A stretch of 64,000 bases of DNA from Callipepla californica brunnescens (Eukaryota > Chordata > Aves > Galliformes > Odontophoridae), in NCBI GenBank assembly GCA_023055505.1, contig JALIRH010000094.1, forward strand, positions 1,055,078 through 1,119,077, given 5' to 3'. The notes beneath the pieces were generated by a model, which worked only from the letters and a program-made list of their open reading frames with translations, was not told the origin of the DNA and ran no database searches. This document shows, piece by piece, positions 26,841 through 38,385 of the stretch; position 1 is the first letter of the stretch; each line of letters opens with the position of its first letter. The position numbers and the translations under genes are program-made.

Positions 26841-27640
26841 CTGAGATTCACTTTTTAAAGTCTTGTAGAATGTCTTCTCAATTGTTTCATGACTACATCT
26901 AACTAAACTGCATAGGTGCCTGGGTACCTGTTCCCACAGTTTCAGCTAGTATAAAACTTTCATCCATGAACGACTGCTGATAACCTCTCTCAAAAGACTT
27001 TTGTCATATACATTGTAATATGCTGTCCCATTTTGAGTAGAAGTGCATAATCTTTAACTTTAAATGAGTCCCAGGATTTGATTTTCTAAAGCCTCACAGA
27101 GTTTAAAGGGATCTTATTCACAGTCATGGCACTAATAGCTCTGCAGCTGTAACAATGGTCATACCCCTTTATAAACTCTGATAATATATGAGTGCAGTGA
27201 GAACTGTTGCACACCAAAATATCTCCACTTCTCAATTGTAAGCATCCCATTAAAATACTCTGTAGTGAAGGCTTTTAGTTCTTTACTAGTAAGTAGATGC
27301 TGTGCATTACACTGGTCTAACAGCTTCTTCAAAGGCTGGTTTAAAAATTCATTTCCCCATCAGTCTGTAATTTTTTGTCATGTGCAACCCCCACTAAACA
27401 ATTTCTTTAAAAATCCCAGCTAGTGAAAACCCATTTTCCTTTTAGACTAAATTATGGAAGCATGCTTGGAAAATGCATCTATCACTATACTTTAGCTGTC
27501 ATTAACACCACTGTAATGGCTGGAAAGCTACTATGCATGTGCACCACATCTGTTGATACTGAGCATGAATCTCCTCCAATGCAACTGCCTTGTTTCTTTT
27601 AAAATGCTTGCTTGGCAGCTTACGTAAACTCCAGGTGTAC
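26841..27640 (-). pseudogene. Decayed Maverick/Polinton-type integrase
   Basis: A dead DDE integrase with several frameshifts and stops. In minus-strand order: a basic linker TWSLRKLPSKHFKRNKAVA (27636-27580); the first catalytic Asp in STDVVHMHSSF (27556-27524); a core strand segment SIVIDAFSKHASII, then a stop and SKRKMGF (27491-27420); the second Asp in ITD, then a stop and WGNEFLNQPLKK (from about 27371); the catalytic Glu in TTEYFNGML, 34 residues later (27260-27258); WRYF just after it; KGYDHCYS in a shifted frame (27169-27146); FKVKDYALLLK (27066-27034); and TFYKTLKSES near 26848-26871. The order and spacing fit Maverick/Polinton integrases, which use a retrovirus-like DDE fold and end in a chromodomain-like region. 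Retroviral or Gypsy integrase is the alternative; the WRYF and FKV-DY pair argues against it. I made the match by eye, without a database search. Confidence 0.72.
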
Positions 27641-27991
27641 TAGTTAGCAAGCCAAGCTGTCCCTTGGCTTTAATTCATTTCAACAATAGGACAAAATGGG
27701 ACTTTTACCCTTAAAGATTCCCACTTCTTCAGGAACAAAGGAAAAGTGAACAGAAGTGGAGACAGGAAAATCTCTACTGACATTATATTACAAATATATA
27801 AGAAGTTGAGCATTTGGCCATGGCTTAATTCATGAACAGAGAAACTTTATTAATAGGTTATGATGGATGTCAGATCTCCAGGTTACTTCTTGAAAGCCAC
27901 TGTCCTCTGTTCATTATACCACTGCTGCAGGCCTGGATAGGAGCACTTCTGACTTCTGTCTCAGTTAGCCAGATACAACTTTCTAAAAGGT

Positions 27992-28400
27992 TCAATAATG
28001 AGGGTTAGGAAACACATATAACACAAGCCTATGCCTCTTCATAGTGTTTGAAGAAGTTGTAAGACTCACCCAAAGCAGTGCGCAAACGGAGCTCCCACTT
28101 ACACTTGCCCTTTTGCTGTAGAACTTTCCTGAAATAGATTTCTGATTCATAGGCCCATCAGATCTTTGTCTTAGTAGCATGTTTTTAAGGATTTCCACTG
28201 AGGCTTTTCCTTATCATCCCCATCCCCTCAACACATTCTTCTGAAGTTGGCATTTTGTCCAGTATTTCCACTTCCGTGGATAGCAACGCCTGTGTCTTGC
28301 AACACAACTGTATCATCTGAAGTATGTTTTCTTTTCTAAACAATAAGAAGCACATTTTACTCAGATTCTTCCAGCTTGGAGGGGAAGAAAAAAAGTACAA
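27992..28400 (-). other. Two overlapping open stretches upstream of the integrase fossil
   Basis: On the minus strand an open frame of 71 codons (28400-28185) overlaps the start of a second one of 68 codons (28198-27992), a pattern typical of a single ancestral frame broken by a frameshift. The readable parts include STEVEILDKMPTSEECVEGM. The segment lies about 350 bp upstream of the integrase fossil on the same strand. It could be a second gene remnant of the same Maverick-like element, but I do not recognise the protein with confidence. Confidence 0.25.
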
Positions 28401-31400
28401 TAAAATACAATAGACGGGTCTGTCAAGTTTCTATTATGTGCAATCAATACTAGCAATTCACAGAGTCTAGGCACTCCTCAAAAATTGTACCTGACTGTAC
28501 CTGAGTTTGTGATTCACTCTAATGCAAGGTACAAAGAGCTTCAAAATAAGAAAAGAGTAAAGAAGGCTTGGAAAGATTTATGTAATTTTTACATCTGATT
28601 TTTAATTAAGCAAGAAGAAAAATAGCTAACAGATCAATAAAACAATAAAATGCAAAGGTGCAAATACTACTACAGATGGGAATGTAAGTAAGGAAAGGGA
28701 AAGTTAATGAAAGGTTTGCATCTAATCTGGTTAGGAAATTGATTTGGATAATATCCGTCTTGTGCAACAACAACAAAAACCCCAAAGATTTAGGAACTTT
28801 ATCTCAATTCCTGACCATTAGTTGAACTTTTCAGTGCAACATCTGAAATTTGGTATTATCATGTGCTCAGGAATACAGTAGCACAGCTGTCATTAATAAA
28901 AAAGAAACATTGTTTAAATTCAAGATTTGTATTGTAATTATAATTCAAAATTAGTATTGGAATGCTGTTCCACTACACGTGTTGAGTAGATACAAAGAAA
29001 TTTGTTGGGATCAAGAGCAAGACAGGTTAAGAACTAGAATGCACAAGAACCTCTGCATCATTTTAGACAGATATATTACTGAAGAAGGACACGGTAAGAG
29101 AAAATTAAATCTTGAGTTATAATTCAGAAACATTTGTTACAAATTACTAGCTGAATAATTTGTAAGGTAACACAACTACTGGTACACATCCCTTAAAAGA
29201 AGAGCTCTGAGTAGATTTTAACAAGAGAGAGTTGTCATCATTGCCAAAGTCCAATGAGAGATCAGTTACCGGCGGAGTACTTGCAAGGAGTGAAAACTAG
29301 GTTTTCACTAGGCAGCTGATACAAAACTGGTAGGTGGATTACAGACGGTAGTTAGAAGTCTTATGATAAGATTGATCTGCTTTTTGAATGAGTTTTAAAT
29401 TTTACTTTCTTGCATTGACTAACAAAAAGTATCAATGTTTGTGAAATAAAAGGATTAAATAAAGATATACGAGTTCCAAAATACTTCTTGTATGTTATTC
29501 AAAGCTAAACATTCTAAACTCTATTCTTATTAACTCACCTGTTCTCAATTTTGTACCAGCGTATCATTTCTTCAAAATAAAAAAAGAATAACATGGTATA
29601 AGAGTTGATGGTGAGACAAGACGTGTCTCTTAAATCCTAGTTACTTCCTTTCAAAAGCAACATGCTTGAGAGGCTAAATCAGAACATGAATTTAAGTAAG
29701 TATAATGACAAACTTTAAAAACAACAACAAAAACATACTTTTTAGAAAAATAATTAAACTAACACTTGAAAAATCTAATTAAGGATTAGTCTAAATACCT
29801 TGGTCTGGACAACACAGAGAATCAATAACACAACTGACTCTCTAGATTAACACATTTGTTTCTGAACCTTTTCTGAACCTTTTCTTTCCAGCTAGAAATG
29901 GCACACACTATTGATAAACATCTGATTTATAATCTGTATTTGTAACTGTAAACGGTCTTTCACAAATCTTAAATTATTTCTCATCAAAATGGCACTTTTT
30001 CATTCCATTTGGATTAGTTGTGACATTGTTATTTGATTTCTTTCAAATTGGGTTAAAATACTATCTTAGAATGTAAAATACATATACTTTTCCCTGTAAT
30101 TTCCATTGCTGCTAATGCTAACAAATTTCTAAAGGGAAATACTTTACAAAAAATATTCTAGCCACTGTTGTTCCCATACCTAAAGTGGTAGACATTTTTC
30201 AAAACTAAGTTCTGCAGTCTGAAATGTTAAGGATTATATATTTAGGACAATTTTTTAGGCTCTGCAACATTGCTTTTACTAGTAAAGAGGAACAGCTAAT
30301 GTCAATCATTCCTTCTCCAGCAATACAAATATTCTTTGCAGCTTTTACTTGTCACTCCCATTACATGTAATGTAGGCAGCTTAGCACTAAATCAATTTAA
30401 GAAACTACTGAATTTAAATACATACATTATTATTATGTTGACAGTTAAGGCAACGAATGTCTTGCAGCTCCATTTACGTTCTTTGTTAAGGAAGAAAAAG
30501 CTAATTATCTGCAGCTGTCAACCATGAAGACCTAGACCTATTTAAATCAACACTAGCCTTGGACAAGCTTAAATATTTATCACATTTAAAGTTCTTTTTT
30601 TCCTCTTCCTGTAAAGTATGATTTTATTATAAAACAAAAGTTTTATAATAAGGAGTGAATAAAGGTACAGCAGACATAAAACTATAAGGATTTTCTTTTT
30701 CAAAAATAATTCCCTATATTACTTTAAAGATATATGTGACACACTGAAACACAATACCCTCTTTTTCCATTATCTTACCTAGAATCTTACAACTGTCAAA
30801 GAACCTCTAAGTAGAAATATAATGTAAGATCTCATAAAAAGTTCTTGAAAAATTATACTTTACATGGCACTGTTCCATTTTTAAATTAGAAAGTCTGTGA
30901 ATCTCACAAAAATAGAAAATATTAAAATTTATATTCAAATTCAAACCTCAAAGTAAATCCTGAACTCTTAGTTAAATATGAAATATATGTAGAATGTTTC
31001 TTGATTTTATAAAATTTTTTTACACTCATGCAACATGTGAGCTTTTAAGACTTGTTACTTTACTCACTTCTATCAAAATCCCCATCAAAGTATAAAGAAA
31101 ACAAATAAAAAAGAAATAAGTAATAGGGGATGGACAAAAGCTTATGTTCATGTTCATTCTTTCTTATTTTTCTAAGAAGTTAAACTACAGAAATTTTCAC
31201 ATTTGAGCTTTAGAGAAACCTCATTAATTTTTCCTGCCTTTTTTTTTTTGTGTGTGTCAAAAACAAAGCATTACTGTATTTTGTAAGAATCCATCTAAGT
31301 TACAACAGTCAGTGCTCAAACTTTCCTTCTATTATTAACTGGAATGTGTTGACTCTGTCACCCTTTCCTTTTCTACTTTCTCCTACAACACACAGTTTAA

Positions 31401-34400
31401 CAAAATACTCTTCCTCAATTATCCATGCTGTATTTAAAGTCTGCCCAACTGGTTTCACCTCCCCTTGTGACTGCTGCTTCCGCAAAACACCACTGATCCC
31501 TCTGTACAAAACTTTCTAACAACAATCTTCTACTTTCAAAATCCTGCCACCTTCATCAATACAGGATGTTATCGAAGTACAGTACAACAAATGAACAGGT
31601 CAATTTCTCAGTTAATACGCGATTTTTAAAACACTGTTTCTAATTTGACAGTATTTGCTACAATTCAGCTACAGCTGAAGAAAAAAAAAATCCTACAGGA
31701 ATTGTTTGAAATTCCATCAATACTTTCATTTCTAATGGAGCAGAAGATTAAAAAATAACCGAAGGCTCCTCTTTTGAGAGTGCTCTTCTAGTACTCATGT
31801 TAAGGATTGCTGGCTTAAGGTCTTTTGTTTGACAGATTTGCTAAAATATTCACCATTTACTTCTATGTATTTTTGTTTTAGCCAGCTCATCAGCAACACA
31901 GTCCCAAGACCTCCCAGCTGTTCTTCTGATGGTATGTACATTTACACACAAAATTCAAAGCTATTTTATTTATCAGTTATATGAAAAATGCTTAATCTGA
32001 ACTCCATTAATGGAGAAAGTTAATTAAAATCTTGATGTGTTTAGGGGAAAAGATATCAGGGAGACTGAAAATTAACAACCATGTGATTTTCAAATATAAT
32101 TTAGATTGGTCTACACTGGCAGATAAATAACAGACTACCTTGCATTAAATACAAGAGTAAGAATCTGGAGATCTACTAGATCTTATGCTGAAACTAGACT
32201 TCAGTTCTTTTCCGTTACAACATCCTGATTCCAGAACAGACCACCGGAATTAAAATCTCATCTTTTTCCACCTTCTGAAGTGATAGGATTAATTCTTGCT
32301 GGAAGTCTTCAGTGAAACCAAATGGAACATAAACTAAAACTTATTCTACATGGAGTGAAATGGAGTCAAATATCATCAGCAAGTTAAAAATTTCCTCCTT
32401 ACACAGCAATTTTATGACTATAGAATATTTTTGATATGAACTTCAGATTCATTCTTATGTTACATCTAGATTTTATTCCAGTAAAAACTGTATGTCTTAT
32501 TCAGTTTGGTTTGCTGTAAAAGGAGAGGTTGAAAAAATATTTTAAAGGTTATTACTGTAAATGAATTAAACTGAATACATTATGCTATCTTGATGTGTAT
32601 ATTTTAAGAGCAGCAATTACAGATGGCATCTATTCCTCCTGATTATCTGCTTACAGAAATTCAAAAACAAAAGGACAGAGATGAAGTCAGTAACAGAAGT
32701 TGGACTGTTCAGTTTTCCATGAAATCTTATCCAAAATTTAAAATGCCAGGAGGAGTTTTGTTACATTCCAGATCTGAAAATAACTGTAGAAAATAACTGC
32801 AGAACAATGTATGAGACACACACACACACAAAAAAAATACCACAACATAATTATTCTACTTCAACAAATGAAGAATTTGTTCTGCAAGTAAAATCAGTCC
32901 ACAGGGTGGCAGAAAAGAGACAGAAAAAAAGTCCAAAAATTTGCAGAAAAAAATATCTAACTTTAGTAACATTTAATGTAGTAGGTAGAAAAATGGGAAA
33001 ATGAGGGGAAAAAATGAGAGAAAGTACCAAATTACCGACTTAGGAAAAATTGTTAGGAAGTACATTGTAACGTACTAACACAGTTCAAGAATTCTTCTTG
33101 TTCAGTTTCTACATACAGTAGGAAGCAAGACATGTAGTTTACTAAGTACATCTGTTAGAAGAAGTGTGCTTTGTGATGCATTTACAATAAAGGCACTCAC
33201 TGCTAAACTCTAGGGTTTCTGATACATCTTCATTACAATGCGAGGACTATAGATTTAGTTTTACTTCTAGTTCTACTATTAGTGTAGCAGTATTCCGGTC
33301 CAGCCTTAAAAAATCATCAGGACTGGAGTCCTATTGTTTTCAAACAAAATAGAAAAAAAAACAAAAAACAACAAACAAACCAAGAATATGAAAGAATAAA
33401 GCTTAACATTAATTTGCTAACCTCTTAATGTCTAAGTGATCTACCTATACAAGCGGCACCTAGGAAGTGAAGCAGTTATTCAAACAAGCATCTATAATCT
33501 AATTGCAGTGAGAAAAGATAGAAATCTTTACACTCCCCCAAACCATGAATACCAAGTACAGAAAAATATAATGGACTAATGGAGAGATTTCATTTGAGAA
33601 CAGGCTCCCCACAGGCTCCCCTACACTCAAGTGGTTAGGTTAGAAACCCCTTGTTTCTAACACGATCATCTTTTAGAAGCACTTAATACACCTAGGACTT
33701 CCATAGTTTCAACTGCACTCTGCATGAAATCTATTCAACATTTCAGTCCTTTCTCACCTTCTAATGATTACTGATAAGGACAGATTTGTACCTACACAGA
33801 ACACAGACTCATATGACAAATACTTACATAATTTGGATTGTTTTGATTTCTTTTGTGGCAGCATGCAGAAGTTACTTAAAATACAAGGAACAGGTGCTCC
33901 ATAATAAAATATTCTTGAAAAAAAAAATTGTTTTACTCTTTCATATCCAAATATTATTTCAAATGCTTTTGAGTAGATATCACACTCAAGACTTGATCAT
34001 GCTGTTAAACTGGTTATCTACCCATCAAGAAAAAATATTATACTCCATGTTCACCCACAGGGTTAAGCATGTGAAAGTTTCATCTGACAATTCTAACGAA
34101 GGTGTCAATAGGTCAACTCTGACAGTACCATTAAAGACAGTGATTTATTCAACTCTTCGTACAACACATAGAGATCAGGGCCAAACATAAATTTCAAACA
34201 TTTCATTTATAGTTTTACCTTTTGAAATTCTTTATCAGCATGTGAGTTAGACAGACACAAATACACACTAAGAACATAGCATGCTGTAGATAATTCTGTA
34301 AATTCTAGTCCATGGAAATTGTATTCTGACTGCATATTGACTTCATTTTAAGACAAGATGTGGTTGCCTACTGCCGGTTTTAACAGACTTGCTGATTTAG

Positions 34401-35865
34401 AGAACTGCAAAATAATTTTAAAAGGGGTGCACTTGCAGCATAGTAAAAGCAAATACCTAAATCACCAACAAAGATTTAGATAAATTTAATCAATCTAGCC
34501 AAAATACAATTCATCTGCTAACCCACTTGTTTATCTGATCACTTTCTAGAAAGTCAGGTATCAGAAAGTTTAGCAATCAGCTCTCTTGTGAAGAAAATAA
34601 ACTATGTTCATCTCTGAGTGATGAGCTCTGAACTAGTATCAGGAGGGAGTCTCTTCTTTTCAGCTCTAGATCCTAAATTATATATACAATAATAACCAGT
34701 ATTTATTTCCATAACTCATGTAATGGAATATATAACATTATGCATTTCACTGTTTTGCTGGTTTAAAGATAGAAAGGGAATTATAAATATATCCAGTAGA
34801 TAACATATTTCATTCCCCATGTTAACTCTGGGCTACATAATTCAAGAGCACTGGTTCATGCAGAAGACTTGGGATCTTTAAAATCAACCTCCTGCTCTCC
34901 TACATTCCTCCTTTCACAACTTCTACCTTCTCATCTCTGAAATGAAGACAACTATAATTATTTCAGACATGTCTGAAGAAATATAGTGAGAATCTAGAAT
35001 AACAATAAAAAAGACAGTATACTGCACATGAAGTAGATTATTCTCAGATTTCTATTTAAATATACTTTGGTTAATGCTCTGATTGATAAATCAATTGTCA
35101 AGTACCTTGTTTCTTAAATTCAAATACTCCTAGACAGATAAAACACAATTATATAATCTGTAACACTTGAATATCAATTTTAAAATCAAATCAGTGAGAG
35201 GAATAAACTCACTGCTGAACAGCAGATTACTTTAGTAAGACATCTAGTGACAGAGCCTTAAGTATGCTGACACGTTGTCTGTTGTAGGGTTTTTTGTATA
35301 TTTGTTGCATTTTTTTCCCATCAAAACAGTGCAAATGAAAATTAAGGAAGCGTTCCACACAACTTCCATCCTCACAACCACCATGCTCTGCTTTAAAGCA
35401 CTGCCATTTAACCAGATTAAGCTCAACAGGTTTTTAAATTTACCAAATTCTTAAAAAGCAACATATTATGGACAATGCTACAGCTGTGTTTATTTGTTTA
35501 ATTTAGTCTTTTACTAGCAATAGATAAACTGTCACAAATCAGTTGTAATACACAGAAACCAAACAGCAAAACAGCTCTGAAAACACTCTAAATCATATCA
35601 TATTACACCCAGGATAAACCTAAATATTATCAAACTTTGGTAATTGAATAACTCAATAATACAAAGTTATAACAGCAAGAAAAAAATTAAAACACACCAC
35701 AGTCAAGATTACCATTCTCTCTCTTTAGCCAGTAAATACCATCCTAGGCAAAAGTGAACACTAGATATATACCTATTAATGAAACAGATGGAGGGTATAC
35801 TTCTTTTTAATGGGAATATATGAAAAACAGTTACGTACCTGAGATTAAAAGTTACAGCATATTAT
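28401..35865. other. Unique AT-rich sequence, about 7.5 kb
   Basis: No coding exon, RNA gene or mobile element I can support. The longest open frame (33786-34190, plus, 134 codons) has low-complexity AT-driven composition and no recognisable domain, so I treat it as chance. Confidence 0.5.
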
Positions 35866-38385
35866 TCAAATTGCCTCTTGAGCACTGATGGATATGGGGC
35901 ATCCATCAGTGCTCTAGGAAGCCTGTTCCAGCATTTTGCTTCTCTTACGGTAAATAAATGCTTCCTAATGCCCAGTCTGACCCTTCCCTGGTAGCTCTGT
36001 GCTGCTCCTTTTCTGCCACCAGATCCCAGGAACCAGACCTGGCACCTCCCCTTCTGCTTCCCCTCCTTAGGGAGCTGCAGGGTCACCTCAGCCTCTTGTT
36101 CTCCAGGCTGGGCAGCCCAAGTGTCCTCAGCCTCTCCTCACAGGACATAGCTTCCTGCCCTCTTATCTACTTTGTTGCCTTCCTCTTGACACTTTTAAGG
36201 ATTATACAATCATTTTTATATGATGGAGAATGGAACTGCACGCATGCTGAGGTGACACCAATAGTAAACACTTGCAGCCTGGCTGCTTGCAAGGGCACTG
36301 CTGGCTCACATTAAGCTTGCTGCCGACCAACGTTCCCAAACCCCTTCCTGCTGGGTTGCCCTCCAGTCACTGATCTCCCAATCCATACCCATGTCCAGAA
36401 ATATTCCATTCTATGTTCAGCACCTGGCATTTGTCCCCATTGAATCTCATGCGCAGTGCTCCAATCTTTCCAGATCCATCTGCAAGGCCTCTCATCCCTC
36501 CAGGGTGCCAACAACATCTCCCAGTTTAGTAATACAAATAAGTTCCACTCTGGAATCCAAATCACTGATAAACATGCTGAACAGCAATGGTCTTAGAATT
36601 GAGCCATGGGGAACACCACTAGTGACTGGCCACCAGTCAGATGTAGCCCCATTCAATATGATCCTTTGAGCTCTACCATTCAGCCACTTCATCAGTCAGC
36701 ATAGGGTGAACCTTTCATCTCACAGCTGGACAATTTGTTCAGAAGGAACTGTGAAGGATGGTATCAAATGCCTTACTAAAATCCAGAAAGATTACATCTA
36801 CCACCAACAAGTGGGTGGCCTTATCATAAAAGGAGGCCAAATTACTAAGGCAAGATTTTTTTTCCATGAACTCATGTTGTCTGCTACTGACAACAGCTTT
36901 GTTCTTTAAATGTCTTTCAATAGTACTCAGGATAATCTTCTCCATTAACTTTTCCAGGGATGGAGGTTAGACTAACAAATCTCTGGCTTCCTTTGTCTAA
37001 CCTCATGCCTTTAGATCAGCATAAGACTGGCTAGCTTCCAGCATGGTCCTCTTCATATTCCCAATACCTTTAGCAAATTGCTAAGAGGGCTCCATCTGTA
37101 ACGTGTACAGACTTGTTCATAAGCCTACAGTGAATCCCATCAGGGCCCAATAATTTATGAACATTCTACTGATACAATGGTCCCTTACACTTCAGGTTGT
37201 TGCAAATGCAAATTCAGTGCTCCCCACATCATTCAGAGCATGAAGCATCCCAAAGTTTATCATTAGCATTAAAAACTGAGGCAAAAAAAGGCATTAAATG
37301 TCTCTGAATTTCCTCACCCATACTTGCTGCTAACATATTTAAAAATGCTTTATTTGTAAACCACACTGGCTAATGTCAATTCAAGAGACTTGGCTTTCAT
37401 CTTCGCAGATGCAACCTGCAGATCTTTTTCTCTGTGAAGTCAGGCCTTGTTTCAGAGATCACACCTTTTCTTTTTCTGCCCTAGTTATAAGAGGAATTTT
37501 CTGCTTAGCCTAACTAGTCTTCTACAAGTCACTTGCTTGACTTGCGACACAATGAGATTGCCTGCTATTAAGCTTTATAAAGGCTGTTCTTAAAAAGCAG
37601 CCGTCTCTCATTGGTTACTAAACCCCTCTCCTTATCCCTCAAGAATAAACAACAGCCTGGCATGCCAAGCCCTCCAGTTGTCATTCCACAAAGTCTCACT
37701 AACATCAATGATACATTGTAACTTGAGGAAAGGATAAAAGTTTCCATTTCATCCTGATTGTTTCTCATACTGGGTGCACTGGTATACAAGCATTTCAGGT
37801 GTACCTGTGAACACTCAGGGCTCTCTGAAGCATAGTATATGTTTTACCACTCCCAGATGGTGCTATGTGGCTTACATTCAGTGTTCTAATGAGCACTGTA
37901 AACACAGGTGGATTCTATGAGGCCCCAGCAGATCTTGTCTCAAAGACTTTTCCATGATTATAAAGAGATGCACTTGGAGCCTGACACTTAAAGTCAGTCT
38001 GAGATGGTAGTTTGAAGATATGAAATTACCTTTTATCTCAATCAGAGATGCAAGAATCTCCACCATTTAAGGATTCCTTCCACTCACTTCAACTTGCCCA
38101 TCCCCTAAACATGAAAGATTAGCACCCAGTTTAACAGTTTCATAGAAGTTATTACTTTGCTGCATCTGCGTAGTCAACCTACTCCTCATGCCCCTTGAGA
38201 TTATGCCATGCCAAGATTTCTTAAGCATGCCTCTTACTTTCCAGCTGGTAAGGGGATGTGCTGCATTCCTCGACTGTCCAGACACAAGGGAAGTCTGAAC
38301 TGCCATGAAGGAAATACGCTCAAACTTGTTGTCAGGAAGCAAGTGAATGAAAAGTATGGACTCATCCGATCTTGACTGATTCAAG
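35866..38385 (-). mobile_element. Long CR1 LINE copy with endonuclease and reverse transcriptase remnants
   Basis: Read on the minus strand from high to low coordinates. A leader region (about 38385-37800) carries an open frame of 105 codons. The start of the ORF2 endonuclease follows, LYTSAPSMRNNQDEMETFIL in the parent family's position (37789-37568). Next come decayed endonuclease, then the RT palm motif FLDFSKAFDT (about 36786-36757), SGVPHGSILRPLLF and a degraded FADD equivalent near 36540. The ORF2 C-terminus reaches 35866. The copy is shorter than a complete ORF2 would need, so internal deletions are likely. The 3' UTR and terminal octamers are missing at the low end. A perfect hairpin lies at 35880-35914. 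Confidence 0.85.
35880..35914. repeat. Perfect 13-bp inverted repeat
   Basis: Arms GAGCACTGATGGA (35880-35892) and TCCATCAGTGCTC (35902-35914) with a 9-nt loop, inside the 3' end of the long CR1 copy. Confidence 0.97.

Noticed and set aside
29268..29310. Short inverted repeat AGTGAAAAC/GTTTTCACT near 29290
   Set aside because: Only 9-bp arms in unremarkable sequence; expected by chance in 64 kb.
31250..31519. 89-codon plus-strand open frame with an opposing minus frame
   Set aside because: No recognisable domain, no splice context; open on both strands, as chance frames often are.
33786..34190. 134-codon plus-strand open frame
   Set aside because: Composition follows the AT-rich background, with no domain, no splice or promoter context and no similarity that I recognise.
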